64,000 nt of DNA, taken from Gnetum montanum (Eukaryota; Streptophyta; Gnetopsida; Gnetales; Gnetaceae). Below, one piece after another: positions 35,901 through 43,885 of the stretch. The stretch is taken from the NCBI GenBank assembly GCA_015680685.1, contig MNCI01037977.1, forward strand, positions 282,971 through 346,970, read 5' to 3'. The translations under genes and the position numbers were made by a program. Under the pieces are notes generated by a model. The model saw nothing but the letters and a program-made list of their open reading frames with translations. It had not been told where the DNA came from and searched no databases. Positions within the stretch are counted from its first letter, which is position 1, and each line of letters starts with the position of its first letter.

Positions 35901-38900
35901 CAGAGAAAGGTAGCCCTTTAGGATTTCTAGCAGGTCACCAATTTCAAGGGTTCTGAGCTGCACAAGAACACACTTGATATTCTACATGCCCTCAAACGAC
36001 CAAACTACAATTGTCACACCCTGCCTAGATAATTGTAATGGCTCCAATGGAGCCTAGCCCTCATTGAGTTTTTGTTTGTTTTAGTTGGCTAGTTATGTTG
36101 ATTCGTCTGGTTTCTTGTTTGGCTTGTTTGACCTTGGTTGCGTGCAATGCATTTTATGTCTTTGGGGTGTGGGCCCTCGTGGGAGGACTAGGGGATGCAA
36201 TGAGGTTTTGCCCCCTAGTGTGTGTATTTCGTCGAGGGTTTCTGTGTCGGGTTTGGTGTGATCGCACCAAGCTTGCAGGGTTTTCCCCATGGTGTTCTGT
36301 CTAGGGTGTTTCCCCCTCTCTAGGGGTGGATCCATCCTGCCATTTTCTTGTGTAACTAGTTGTACAAATTTCCTTTCAGTAATTCATTTCCCGAACATTC
36401 TCTTAAAAAAATGAAACATGGTGCCTTACTCATGTGATGTGCTACGGAGGAGGGGAATGCAAGTTAGCACCACGTGTTCGTTTTGCATGGTAGTGCACTT
36501 ATTTGTGCAGTGTCTATGAGGCTACATGCATTCCATTGCCACTTAAGCTCAACAAAGACTCGCCGACAGCTGCTATTCTTTGGCGATTGTGGGGGGCCAA
36601 AAACTCCCTGGTTTTCAGGAGCATTGATTGACCATTGCTGATGCAAGTGGCAACTATTGGAATTTGTACGTGGAAGGAAGCATAGGTGATGATGGGGGTG
36701 ACCCTGACTTTTGAGCAATTGTGGAAGGAATATTGGTCCAATCTGGTTCTCAGACAACTAGTGGATAGGGTCAGCTGGGCTCCGATGCTAGTGTAGCTCC
36801 AGGGGGATCTAGAGCTTGAGGACAGTCCTTTCTACACTAATTGGCTTGGGGATGTTACTCGGTTCCGGAGAGTGAAAATTACACTTACCGAGGTGGCCAT
36901 TGCCAAGTACCTGCACACTCTAACAAAAGGGGAGGAGGTGGAGGTGAAAGGTAGAGGGCAACAAGATGCATGTGAATTCTTCCCAGGGAGGGTGCCTAAA
37001 ACAGGGAGTGGGCAAGCCCCCAAAGCGGCCTTGGAGCCCATGTGGTAGGACGCCATGGTGTTGGTGGATAGATTTTTCATCTACTCTTGCAATGCTTGGA
37101 AGTTGTTGGGGGTCCATTTCGAGTTCCTCCATTGCCTTCAGAGGGGAATTGGGATGAACCTACCTCGCTTTTTCTTAGGGGCGCTATGCAAGAGAATGCA
37201 AGGGACTCATTTGGGGCTGATCCTTGCACTCTGGCAAGCAGCAAGAGGCCACGGAGTAGCTAGGGAGGTTTCGAGGTAGCTTGGTGTCCCAAAGGTGAGG
37301 GCAATTTGCGAACGCAGATGGAGGTGATGCATTCCACCATTGGTGGTAGACATTTCTACCAGTGAAAGTGAGTCTAATGAGGAGGCTCTTGGGGGGAGCA
37401 TGGACCAAGGGTTACTTGGCAAGGTGGAGATAGGGGAGTCATCGTGGCCCTAGGGGAGGTTGGAAGGACCTCGAGAGGGGGGCTATTGAAGCCCTAATTG
37501 TGTAGGGGAGGTCAAAGGAAAGGGGGGGCACCATCGAGGAACATAAACAAGTGAGGCGGAGTGCACCAAGGAGGAGGAGCAGGCCATCTGGGCAGAGTGA
37601 TTGTGGCGATGGGAAGATGAGCTCCTCCAGGAGCTAGAAGGCATGAGACACAGCAAGGAGTTCCAACAGGAACTCCAACGGCTAAGCAAGGTGGCTAAAG
37701 AAAAGAGGATGTGTTAGGATTTTGTGGACACGACAACCAGAATGAAACTAGAGAACAAGCGGAGGCAGCAATTTCATGAGAAGCTCCAAGAAGAGGCTAG
37801 GCTCCAAGAGGAGAGGGAAAGGGAGGAGCAACAACGCCGTGAGGAGTAGGAGGAGGCAAAAATCCAGGCATGGCTGGAGCATGTCCATGAGAACCAAGTG
37901 CAAACGTGGCTAGCGAAGGGGAAATGCCCTTACAGAATCATTAACATCTGACATGCCGCATCATGGGGGATGCTTCGATACCATATCCGTAAGAAGAGTC
38001 AACAGTTGCACTCGGATGGGAGGGGGACTATGGTGGAATGCGCTTGCAACTGCTTAATACTCTTGACAACATTTGTTGACATTCAAGAATAAAAGTTAAT
38101 ATTACAAAAAACAAAAATCATGATTTGTGGCATACGTACTATATGATATGAACATGTGGACATAATTTCCTTTAACAAATATTTTGGCCTAGAATGCTTC
38201 TACAATTACAAATGGGATCACTACATTACTCAAAGTTGCAAATATAAAAAGAAATCTGTTCTAGCTTAGGATATCTGGAAACAACTTTACTATGCCATTG
38301 TTCAAACTACTATTCTTTATGAGTACATTGTATGGGGTCATGTTCTATCAAATACATATTGGAAACAAACAAAATCAATTTAGAAGCTTTTTTTGCTTGA
38401 TGAATTTAAAGTGAAGAGATAGACACAATATGATATTATGCTATGTGAAGTAGAAATGATGCCACTATAAATTGAAGCTATTTGTTAATTTACAACCTAC
38501 ACTCATAATCTTTTTGCATCTTTATTGGATAAATATTTCAAATCAATCATGATGGAAACTCATGATAAAGGCTAGTTTCATGAGTGCGTTCTTTGGCTTA
38601 ATAAATAGAATATTCAACATTTTGATCCTAACCAAGTTTGCAATTTGGTAAAACAAGCAGCATTTAAAAAACATTGGGAAAATGTAGAAGAAAAAAAGCA
38701 TTTCTATTTAAATAATATCTGAGTATGCCTTAATTTATGTCTTTGCTGCTATTCCTCATCATTTACAATACACAATTAGCATAGCATGAATGGGATCTCA
38801 TAATCTAAGAGTTGAAACAAGTAGATAGCTTAAAATTTCTTGTGAAGAACGAATATGCCAACTGTACAATACAAATAGCATTGAGGATAAATATCCCATT

Positions 38901-39664
38901 TTCCTACAATGTCCTATATTAGAACACATTAGACATAGATGGGATATTAGAATTGCAAATTTGGTTGATTTGCTCCAAATATTGCCAATAACACTTGGTA
39001 ATTTTCTTAATGATGTTTTCAAAACTCATAGCATGTATATTTCTACTGTCCAATAAATCTAAAAGGTCTACAAACATAATAAGATTTCAGTTTCAGTTTC
39101 ATTTAACATAGAAAATATATAGCAGTGAAACTAAGCAAAAGGTATGTGAACATCTACATGTGAAGAATCTTAAAAACCAACTAGAAAATATACAATTTTT
39201 ATTTTATTTTATATAGCACTGCTAATGAAGGCATTTAACATTGTTTACTCAATTAAGATAAATTAAGTGTAGATTCTGAAACAAGCATGACATTTTTACC
39301 TTTATATTAATAAACCCTCGAAGATCATACTTAGGAACAAAGATGAACATGCCCTTCTCAACAATTTCTAAAACCTGAAACAAATACAAGTAAAACCAAG
39401 GAGGCATAGACATTAAATAATCTTTTTCGAAAGGATTTTACATCAACATGAATTCTGCTTTGCCTTTTCTCTTATTTAAGAATATATTAAAAATAGAGAT
39501 CATCCAAAATTGTTGTCTGAACACAAAATTATAGTGCTGCATTTGTTTACCAATGCATATTGTGCTTCACCGTGTTTTTCCAAGTACTTCAATAGATGCA
39601 ATTCACTACATTGTTTCTGTGCCCTCTTGCTTGCTCTGTTTCGTTGGTTAAGATGATCTGCTAC
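14983..39664 (-). CDS. 3' part of an RNB/DIS3-family exoribonuclease gene (RRP44/DIS3L-like)
   Basis: A host-type gene in seven recognisable exons on the minus strand: 39551-39664, 39300-39374, 16997-17122, 16769-16838, 16334-16663, 15935-16089 and 15166-15294. The last stop is a few codons on (TAA at 14983-14985 if spliced at 14991). Every junction has GT/AG and phases agree throughout, with no internal stop in about 333 codons. Exon 1 ('VADHLNQRNRASKRAQK') matches the end of the RNB catalytic domain of DIS3-type 3'-5' RNA exonucleases. Exons 2-4 ('MFIFVPKYDLRGFINIK', 'YEFKRMSHVWVYLKA', 'LSIQLLSEKHP') match the S1 RNA-binding domain. A C-terminal extension of about 200 residues follows, charged and arginine/glutamine rich, which I do not recognise. 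Catalytic residues would be encoded right of the window. Such enzymes degrade RNA with or beside the exosome. Confidence 0.7.
17340..18160. repeat. Tandem duplication, unit about 422 bp
   Basis: The segment from about 17340 to 17740 is repeated from about 17760 to 18160 (for example AATTGTGTAAACCAG at 17421 and 17843) with few differences. It contains no recognised coding sequence. Within each unit the phrase CTATCATGATAAA(T/C)TGCTACACAAAT also recurs, so there are smaller repeats inside. Confidence 0.85.
18161..19010. other. Unassigned intron sequence
   Basis: AT-rich with no frame, RNA gene or repeat recognised. Confidence 0.6.
19011..19181 (-). mobile_element. 5'-truncated L1 3' end
   Basis: On the minus strand the sequence ends with 'TTAATACAATCCCGAACTC' followed by TTTCTCA and eight A residues, the usual plant L1 3' end. 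The same kind of end is at about 40300-40360. Upstream is a GC-rich 3' UTR. Only about 160 bases are present. No target duplication was found, and its inner edge coincides with a duplicated segment that starts at 19182. Confidence 0.6.
19441..20730 (+). repeat. 422-bp tandem array in LINE-X
   Basis: Near-identical units start at 19441, 19862 and 20284 (GATTTTGTAACATAC...). The first two end in AAATACTCACATA and run straight into the next unit; the third continues into the sequence that follows the single copy near 21610. Confidence 0.9.
20733..20733. other. Ambiguous base at a probable assembly join
   Basis: A single N, followed by about 60 GC-rich bases unlike the surroundings. Sequence from 20940 then repeats that from 19182 onward. 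The duplication may be an assembly artefact. Confidence 0.6.
20938..21650 (+). repeat. Second copy of the 19182-19860 segment
   Basis: AATTCATGTATTTGTATTC at 20940 begins a near-perfect repeat of 19182 onward, covering the LINE-X leader and one 422-bp unit, then passing into unique endonuclease sequence. Confidence 0.9.
22131..22146. repeat. 16-bp target-site duplication (left)
   Basis: CTTATATGGAGAAATG, repeated exactly at 23079-23094 on the other side of the truncated L1. Confidence 0.95.
22147..23078 (+). mobile_element. 5'-truncated L1 carrying the ORF2 C-terminal extension
   Basis: A 932-bp insertion with a perfect 16-bp target duplication and an (AT)n tail (23055-23078). It is the 3' end of the L1 family seen elsewhere in the window. 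It holds a Glu/Gln-rich coiled coil (22147-22400), then the J-like module ('WLQANKCPYMQM', 'LHPDGT' with HPD at 22513-22521) ending in a Cys/Arg/Leu/Pro tail at about 22690, and a 3' UTR. Several CAG-to-TAG stops break the frame. It interrupts LINE-X between the endonuclease and RT. Confidence 0.85.
23095..23575 (+). pseudogene. LINE-X reverse transcriptase, N-terminal part
   Basis: Continuation of LINE-X after the truncated L1. RT motifs can be read: an 'N.R.I...' segment (about 23230-23290), then 'RFRLQHSTIDHLITLQ' and 'KKTFICFVEFFEAYD' (23340-23470), matching the conserved 'GFR...ST.DH', 'F..FVDF.KAFD' blocks of non-LTR RTs. The Asp-Asp block is missing: the next LINE-X sequence, at 38095, is already beyond it. 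So part was lost around the L1 insertion. Confidence 0.65.
23576..26297 (+). pseudogene. L1 number 1 (outer), 5' portion
   Basis: ORF1 remnant 23610-24315 has the DUF4283-like pattern ('LIGHFMSASATPKLEAVQKW', then 'LLLFIFPS', then 'RGLAST.WR'), an RNA-binding domain typical of plant L1 ORF1. A deletion removes the zinc knuckle and most of the endonuclease. The frame resumes at 24422 with 'RIDHVWVSLNML' and 'SDHRPLV', the endonuclease C-terminus, then the linker and RT (24540-26050), heavily broken. A poly-G tract interrupts RT at 25141-25160. The start of the RT zinc-binding domain ('LPKKVKYFLWLMKHGA') is at 26245-26312, exactly where L1 number 2 inserted. The rest continues at 36410. Confidence 0.75.
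26298..26312. repeat. 15-bp target-site duplication (left) of L1 number 2
   Basis: AATGAAACATGGTGC, repeated at 36410-36424 right after the poly-A tail. Confidence 0.9.
26347..27265 (+). pseudogene. ORF1 of L1 number 2: DUF4283-like domain and CCHC knuckle
   Basis: The first segment ('SLIGHFVSCRAQPKLDLF', 26600-26660, then 'LSDDLLLFVFKNLAKRDVV') has the fold pattern of the DUF4283 RNA-binding domain. A run of 24 G and 46 N (26791-26860) interrupts it, after which 'ARGLALTH' resumes the domain. A zinc knuckle C-X2-C-X4-H-X4-C is intact at 27214-27255. ORF1 proteins coat L1 RNA. Several stops and shifts make it a pseudogene. Confidence 0.7.
26815..26860. other. Assembly gap after poly-G
   Basis: 46 N directly after a run of 24 G. 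Confidence 0.95.
27713..28199 (+). pseudogene. L1 endonuclease, N-terminal half
   Basis: Opens with 'MKIISWNCRG', the hallmark of plant L1 apurinic-type endonucleases that nick the target DNA. After a frameshift, 'ETKL' and 'VGDFNQQL' follow at the expected spacing. It is cut at about 28199 by the caulimovirid; the domain resumes at about 32238. Confidence 0.75.
28296..28301 (-). terminator. Poly-A signal of the caulimovirid
   Basis: AATAAA on the minus strand, about 120 bases downstream of the TATA box, the usual arrangement for the terminally redundant pararetroviral transcript. Confidence 0.6.
28421..28476 (-). promoter_or_regulatory. Pararetroviral transcript promoter
   Basis: On the minus strand a CTATATAA box (28421-28428) is preceded by two TGAGTC-type motifs (28446-28476), arranged like the as-1-type activator upstream of caulimovirid full-length RNA promoters. 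A good poly-A signal follows downstream. Confidence 0.55.
28612..29540 (-). pseudogene. Caulimovirid coding region downstream of RNase H
   Basis: Minus-strand reading between the RNase H and the promoter, in at least three frames. The best-conserved part (about 29200-28850) is rich in Tyr, His and Trp, and the end (28838-28605) finishes in an acidic Asp-rich tail. I do not recognise the domain. Position suggests a downstream ORF of the virus. Confidence 0.4.
29641..30407 (-). pseudogene. Caulimovirid RT end and RNase H1
   Basis: Begins with the RT active-site block, where the usual Tyr-X-Asp-Asp reads YIDN (about 30357-30372); the Asp-to-Asn change is a G-to-A transition. RNase H1 follows with 'LETDAS' (about 29915-29935) and 'RYASGKF' at the normal distance. 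Stops at several positions, so no enzyme could be made. Confidence 0.7.
30458..31432 (-). pseudogene. Caulimovirid aspartic protease and RT N-terminal part
   Basis: An open stretch of 324 codons. The protease active site Asp-Ser-Gly is at 31313-31321 within 'DVLIDSGAEISLA', followed by 'LLLGMDNL'. RT begins about residue 200; 'HPIPNKDDLFQRL' and 'SKFNLKSEFWQI' are recognisable fingers/palm blocks. A frameshift separates it from the active-site block at 30407. It is the longest open frame of the virus segment. Confidence 0.75.
31889..32236 (-). pseudogene. Caulimovirid region upstream of protease (basic, Ser/Pro-rich)
   Basis: Ends in TAA at 31889. About 115 codons: a helical start, a Ser/Pro-rich linker and a Lys/Arg/Glu-rich tail. 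Such composition fits the nucleic-acid binding or linker part of the structural region, but no Cys-His knuckle is seen. It is cut at the right junction with the L1. Confidence 0.45.
32238..34130 (+). pseudogene. L1 number 2: endonuclease C-terminus and reverse transcriptase
   Basis: Resumes with 'DLEITNCQFTWSN', the conserved endonuclease end, then the linker and RT. RT blocks: 'HFKPIEVCNVLIRIFSKLI' (about 33050), 'LKLDIAKAYDTV' (33244-33280), and an intact YADD active site at 33552-33563. Stops and a few frameshifts occur (for example at 33160 and 33650). It would copy L1 RNA at the nicked target. Confidence 0.8.
34131..35608 (+). pseudogene. L1 ORF2 C-terminal extension: zinc finger, plant-transposon-like domain, coiled coil
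   Basis: One frame, with only C-to-T type stops, runs from the RT zinc-binding domain (Cys-X2-Cys at 34433, then 'LHFMFQWPYMQDMW') into a further domain at about 34640-35250 ('FFSNWLVNKMEFRGLDLTL', 'ACLGAQVDGE', 'NGSKLQGMHFAFLKC', 'RVNLPRFF'), then an Ala/Lys/Glu-rich coiled coil to 35608. The middle domain resembles the putative plant transposon protein domain (Pfam Transposase_32, PF20167, from memory) and matches the L1 at 41264-41850. Known L1 ORF2 proteins normally end at the zinc finger or an RNase H. Confidence 0.65.
35600..36030 (+). pseudogene. L1 ORF2 end: coiled coil and J-like module
   Basis: After a one-base shift near 35605 the coiled coil continues (Glu/Gln/Arg rich), then 'WLGEGQCPYIALGIDCESSW', a histidine helix, and 'CFHPNGGG' (His-Pro-Asn at 35865-35873) where other copies have HPD. 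A helix with 'NFKGSELHKNTLDILHAL' and a Cys/Leu/Pro end close it at about 36030. The order (Tyr-X-X-Leu-Gly helix, helix with HPD after it, third helix) resembles a J-domain, the part of DnaJ proteins that binds Hsp70. Confidence 0.5.
36031..36409 (+). other. 3' UTR and poly-A tail of L1 number 2
   Basis: Non-coding, T/G-rich, ending TCATTTCCCGAACATTCTC plus TTAAAAAAA. The same end recurs in other copies here. Confidence 0.8.
36410..38095 (+). pseudogene. L1 number 1, 3' portion
   Basis: After the repeated AATGAAACATGGTGC the outer L1 resumes inside its RT zinc-binding domain (36411-36800). Remains of the extension follow: the plant-transposon-like domain (about 36800-37280, with 'DRFFIYSCNAWKLLGVHFEFL' split over frames), a Glu/Arg-rich coiled coil (37450-37920), and a J-like module with 'WLAKGKCPYRI' and His-Ser-Asp at 38009-38017 where HPD is expected. 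The tail is A-rich, ending near 38095. More decayed than L1 number 2, as expected for the older insertion. Confidence 0.7.
38095..39060 (+). pseudogene. LINE-X reverse transcriptase, C-terminal part
   Basis: Resumes with 'KTKIMICG' and 'WKQLYYAIVQTTILYEYIVWG', the thumb/connection region of non-LTR RTs, and ends with a Cys/His-type motif region ('CQLYNTNSIEDKYPIFLQCP', about 38850-38920), the usual C-terminal finger with 'N..IEDE.HF...CP'. Interrupted by several stops. The first half of LINE-X is at 19182-23575. Confidence 0.65.
39061..39299. other. Intron sequence next to exon 39300-39374
   Basis: Unique AT-rich intron flank; donor site at 39298-39299. Confidence 0.6.
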
Positions 39665-39969
39665 CTGCCAAAAAATACCAAATAAGGGATCTATCAGTTA
39701 GCTAGTGGCAGTACAAGGGTACATGGGAATTGCAGGTTTAATGCACATGACATAAATTTCATTAATAAGATGTCATGAACAAGAAAAAAAAAACAACATT
39801 TATAATTTCCGTCTGATGATCTTTGAGAAAAACTAATTTTTAACAATTATACAAAGAACTAATAAGATTGCACATTGACTATCAGACTTACAATCCTGTA
39901 CAGTGTGGAATGTTAGCCTAATAAAAAGCATCAAGCTCAACACATGCACGTAATAGTGATGCAGATACT
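39665..39969. other. Intron start region (minus-strand acceptor side)
   Basis: Pyrimidine-rich acceptor TTTTTTGGCAG lies at 39665 (minus strand). Beyond it no feature was recognised. Confidence 0.55.
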
Positions 39970-40290
39970 TAGGTGAATGTTGGTACCACTAAGAAAGACC
40001 ACATCAACTATGCTCTTATTAGGAGAAGTTTGGGAATAGTAACTATACATGAGAACATTAAAGAAAGTTATCTTAGATGGTTTAGTCATGAGCTAAGAAG
40101 ACCAGAGAATGTGTATGTTGGAAGTTGTCGCTTTATTAAAGTTGAAGGGAAATGTCAAAGAGATAAACCTAAAGATACTTGGTTTGCTTGCAAGCATAAA
40201 GAAGCATATCCAAGATCTGGTTGTTAATACTTATTTGGCTCTTAATAAAAGTGAATGGAACAGATAAAAAAAGTCATATCCTGACCTCAT
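39970..40290 (+). pseudogene. RTE-type LINE C-terminal fragment
   Basis: An 84-codon frame (39973-40227) has the conserved non-LTR ORF end: 'INYALIRRSLGIVTI', 'ESYLRWFSHELRRPENV', then 'RDKPKDTWF', matching 'I.N..IR..LG...I..K..E.RLRWFGH..RRP' and 'GRPK.TW'. This pattern belongs to RTE-like plant LINEs, unlike the L1s here. Followed by 'LALNKSEWN' and an A-rich end. Confidence 0.65.
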
Positions 40291-40519
40291 GTAGTTTTTT
40301 TTTTCTATTTATTTTTTATTTTTTATTTTTTTGAGGAAATGTTCAGGATTAAATTACTGAAAATAGAATACAAGATATTACAAAATGTGGGTCAACGACA
40401 TTGGCCCAGGTGGGAGGTTTTTAAACCTCAATCCATTGTGCCCAACCGTGCATCAGCCATTCACGTCTAAAAGTGCTAAACCATACAAGACAGGGGGGAA
40501 CGGCAGAAGATGACAGTCC

Positions 40520-41250
40520 CGCTACAGGATCGTCGGCAGCCTATGACAGGCGTAGTGTGGCCATTCTAGAGCATGGAGAATGTCCAACGTGTTACGATGG
40601 AGCTCCGTGTCCACAAAGCTGACAACCTGTTGGAGTCCTTGCATGGCCGATTCATGTCGATTTCGATCCTCCATCAACATCCCCCCATCTGGGTGGAAAT
40701 GCACCAAGGTCTAGCAGATGTGGTGTTGGAGCTCCCCCCATGTGCAGTGACAATTGATGCCCAAGATGATGTATGGACATCGTCCAGCTTTAAGCCACTA
40801 TCGTGCACTCTGCTCATGCGCCCCATCTAGCTAGCGCTATCTCTATGCCTCCTCCTCCTGCTCTCGCTTGTGCTAGGCTTGTTTAGCCGCTTCGTGCTCT
40901 CTTCGGGCGGTTTCCTCCTGGAGCAGCTCGTCTCTCACTTGGGCCCAAATCTCGTCCACCAAACAAGCCTAGGCCACATCTGCCAGCAAGGCTTGCTACT
41001 TGAGTATCTCCTACTCCCTTTCATGGAAGCGGGTTTCCATTTCAGTCCGTGCTTGTGCGAGGGCTTCCTCCCACTTTGCCTCCCACTCCGACGCTCAGCA
41101 TTGCGCGCTGCGGCTGCGGCCTCCTATGCCGTTTGTTGTAACACCTTGTCCCTGCTTTCGTTGCGCCCCAATGTTTCAGCGGCGACATCTCCGACGTTGC
41201 CATGGGGTTTGGGGGCCTCCGTCCCCAATGGCTACGTCTTCTCCTGGTAT
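40520..41250 (-). pseudogene. Coiled coil and J-like module of L1 number 3
   Basis: Minus strand: Arg/Glu/Lys-rich coiled coil, then 'RCPYIILGINCHCTWGELQH' (about 40785-40720), 'VHFHPDGGM' with HPD at 40687-40695, then 'AMQGLQQVVSFVDTELHRNT' and 'LDILHALEWPHYACHRLP' to about 40525. One stop lies between the first two helices (CAG to TAG). This is the clearest HPD copy besides the one at 63809. Confidence 0.55.
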
Positions 41251-41263
41251 ACATGACCGCAGG

Positions 41264-42245
41264 CTAGGTCCACAGACTCTCTCGTCCTGCCGACAACGAT
41301 GGGTCAAACAGGGAGCCTCCCCACAGGGGGGACACTCTGCAGCCCCGATGGATGTTGCCCCCTGGCTGCCTCCCGCCACAAGGCCAGGATGAGCCCGAAG
41401 TGGCGACCAAGCCTTTGCTGTTGCAAAGCCACCAGAAAGAACCTAGGCAGGTTAACCCTAACTCCCAAGTTAAGGCATTTGAGGAAGGCGAAGTGGATGC
41501 CTTGGAGCTTTGACCCGTTGCCAGACTAGACAAAAAATCTGTCCACCAAATCTGTTGCTCGGGCCCAGATCCGAGGTAGGGAGGATCTAGGAACTTGTCT
41601 GCTTTGTGTGCATGGCACCAGCCCATTGAAGAAAATTTCTGTGTCCTGTAGCCCGCATGCAGATGGCAAAATGATTTCACCATCGGCCTAGGCCCCCAAA
41701 CACCTAGCAATCAAGGACTTCATGATGATGACCTCTATACCCCTAAAGTAGGTTCAATCATTGTGCCAATTTGTGAAAAAAGCGTCACCTAAAAGGTCCG
41801 AGTCACCGACTAGCCGTTGCAAGGCATCATTCCAGCCATACTGCTCCACCATCTGCCACAACTCCTCATCTTCTTGGAACGCCGCACAGTCAGGCTCGTA
41901 CGTCGGCGTGACTCCCATTGCAACCTCAATCTCTTTCCATGTGACTTCGGCCTGGGATACCACCAGTGGAGGGGGGGCAATCTGTGTTGTTGGAAGATTG
42001 TGCAATTTCTCGTCTTCCACACTACCTATAAAAGTAGTGTGGCTCAAGAGTCGCCTATAGCGCATCGAGCAAGCCACACCTATAGAACGCCACGTGGAGC
42101 ACATGTAGGCACAATCATAAATGAAGTGATACACGGTCTCGGGCGCGACGCCGCACAGAGGACAGGTGTCATCCAAAATGAGGCCTTGTCTACGTAAGAG
42201 CACCCGAACAAGCAACGCGTCATTCTTAATTAACCACATGAACAC
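41264..42245 (-). pseudogene. RT zinc finger and plant-transposon-like domain of L1 number 3
   Basis: 42245-41754 is open for 163 codons: 'MFMWLIKNDALLVRVLL', zinc-finger 'CPLCGVAPETVYHFIYDC', then the link 'WKEIEVAMGVTPTYEP', and the start of the next domain ('DLLGDAFFTNWHND'). After a stop it continues to about 41290 with 'NGSKLQGIHFAFLKC' and 'RVNLPRFF', matching L1 number 2 nearly residue for residue. The zinc finger has the expected C-X2-C...H...C form. Confidence 0.7.
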
Positions 42246-42649
42246 TTTAATTTTCTCGAGTAGCCGCCCCTTCTAGATCTATCGCCAGCCTGGCACTCGT
42301 AGGTACATGGCAACCAACAAGCAGTGCGGCTCAAGAATCAACCACCCTTGCACCTGCATTTTGCGCACATGGCCGCAGAGCATTTGCCAAGGCTTCAAGT
42401 ACTACACCCCCGCCTCCCATCGTCTGTATTTTGCATTCATTACTAGGACCCACTAGGCCGGCTCCCCAAACTGGCTCGTGAACCAGAGTAACAGGCATCA
42501 TTGTCCCATTGTCAGCTCATCCTCAAACTTGGAAATGCCCAAGCCCCCGCGTTACGGGGGCGTGCGACCCAGTCCCAACTCACAAGGTGGATTTTGCGCC
42601 CCCCCCCCCCCCCCCCCCCTCTTCCCCTGACCAGACAAACCATCAGATT

Positions 42650-43885
42650 CGCATGTTGAGTTTGTCGATAATGGCGTTCGGAGGGGTGGCAACCGTGGCC
42701 ACAAATCCAGTTATTGCCTTGAGTATCCCCGACGCCACCACCCACCGCCCCTTCCTAGTCAAGAAACAATTGGCCCAGTGTCCCATTTGGCTTTCAACCT
42801 TTTCCAACAGCATTCCCCAAGACATACACCAGCCCCACTGGAAAAGTGGGATACCCAGGTAAGTATCTCTGACTATTCCGGGCGAAATGTTTAGGACTTG
42901 TACCACTTGGCTCTTAATCTATGTGTCCACATTGATAAAATGAGCCGTTGACTTAGCCCTGTTAATCTCCAGCCCTAGCTCGTCCGCCAACCGTGAAACT
43001 GCCACATTGATGCACCGCACTTGTGGGGCCCCTGCACGACTAAGCAACATTGTGTCATCTGTGTAATGTTTCGCCCGACATTCTAGCCCTACAATTTCTA
43101 AACCGCCAACCCCCGATGCCCTACAATAATGTTGCATCAAATCCATAGCAATAATGAAGAGTAGGGGCAATAGGGGGTCCCCCTGTCGCAACACCCTCTC
43201 AGGTGAAAAGNNNNNNNNNNNNNNNNNNNNNNNNNNNNNNNNNNNNNATGATTGCATGTGGATGCAAAGCTAGATAAAACCTAGGTCAAAACCTTTCCGC
43301 TGCATGATGGTGGTCAGGGCTTCTCAACTGAGTGTATCGTATGCCTTGGTGATGTCGAGCTTGAGACAGAGCCCTGGGAAATTCGATATTCAAAGAGAAT
43401 GAAACACCTCTTGCATGAGAAGTACTTGGTCCTGCAGGGTCCGACCTTGTACAAAACCTATTTGGTTTACTCCCACTAGCTTGGGCATTAGCGGTGCTAG
43501 CCTACGAACAATTAGCTTGGAGAAGACCCGAATCAAAACATTGCAAACCCTGATAGGGCGAAAATGTTCTAGGCGATGCACCTCCGCTTGCTTGGGGATG
43601 CACACTATTCGAGAACAATTGAGCTCCCTTCGGACCTACCTCTTGGCCAGCAAAGGTTGAACGTGTCAAGAATGTTGGGTCCCACTATATCCAAGAAGGT
43701 CCTGAAAAATTCGAGGCTCCAACCGTCTGACCTAGGTGCCTTTCCTCCTGGCATGTCGCTGATGGTTGCTATGAGTTCCTGCCATGAGAACGAAGCCAGC
43801 AATCGAGCGTTATCCTCCTCATTTAGCACTTGTGCAATGTGGACCGATATTGGCCCAAGAATTTCAAGGGTTCCTGCACACATAT
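42650..43885 (-). pseudogene. Reverse transcriptase of L1 number 3
   Basis: RT blocks on the minus strand: 'MPGGKAPRSDGWSLEFFR' (about 43750), 'HFRPIRVCNVLIRVFSKL' (43550), 'GLCLKLDITKAYDTL' (about 43370-43330), and an active site read as YTDD near 43060 (Ala-to-Thr, a G-to-A change). An N gap lies at 43211-43247 and a poly-C tract at 42599-42619. Confidence 0.75.
43211..43247. other. Assembly gap
   Basis: 37 N within the RT of L1 number 3. Confidence 0.95.

Larger units (their letters stand above)
26313..36409 (+). mobile_element. L1 number 2: near full-length, nested in L1 number 1
   Basis: It runs from 26313 to a poly-A tail at about 36404-36409 and is flanked by a 15-bp target duplication. 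Without the caulimovirid at 28200-32236 it is about 6.1 kb, the usual length of a complete plant L1. Order: ORF1 (DUF4283-like plus CCHC), endonuclease, RT, RT zinc-binding domain, plant-transposon-like domain, coiled coil, J-like module, 3' UTR, poly-A. Joined through the duplication, L1 number 1 reads on in the middle of its zinc-binding domain. Confidence 0.85.
17123..39299 (-). other. 22.2-kb intron of the exoribonuclease gene
   Basis: Donor GTAAAAATG at 39299 and acceptor CTGCAG at 17123 (minus strand) join codon-complete exons, giving 'RGFINIK' followed by 'DKNGNV', a natural S1-domain reading. The intron is filled by LINE-X, two L1s, a third L1 nested in one of them, and a caulimovirid. 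Confidence 0.7.
40300..43885 (-). mobile_element. L1 number 3: minus strand, with full C-terminal extension
   Basis: 5'-truncated in RT at about 43885 and running left to a poly-A end (poly-T on the plus strand at about 40300-40330). Order on the minus strand: RT (43883-42650), RT zinc-binding domain (42245-42020), plant-transposon-like domain (about 41960-41290), coiled coil (41250-40830), J-like module (40790-40520), 3' UTR. Same order as L1 number 2, so the extension is a standing part of this family. Confidence 0.8.

Noticed and set aside
42509-42862. Proline-run frames made by poly-C tracts (also at 49860, 61677 and 63302)
   Set aside because: They come from homopolymer runs within L1 or accessory gene sequence in other frames.
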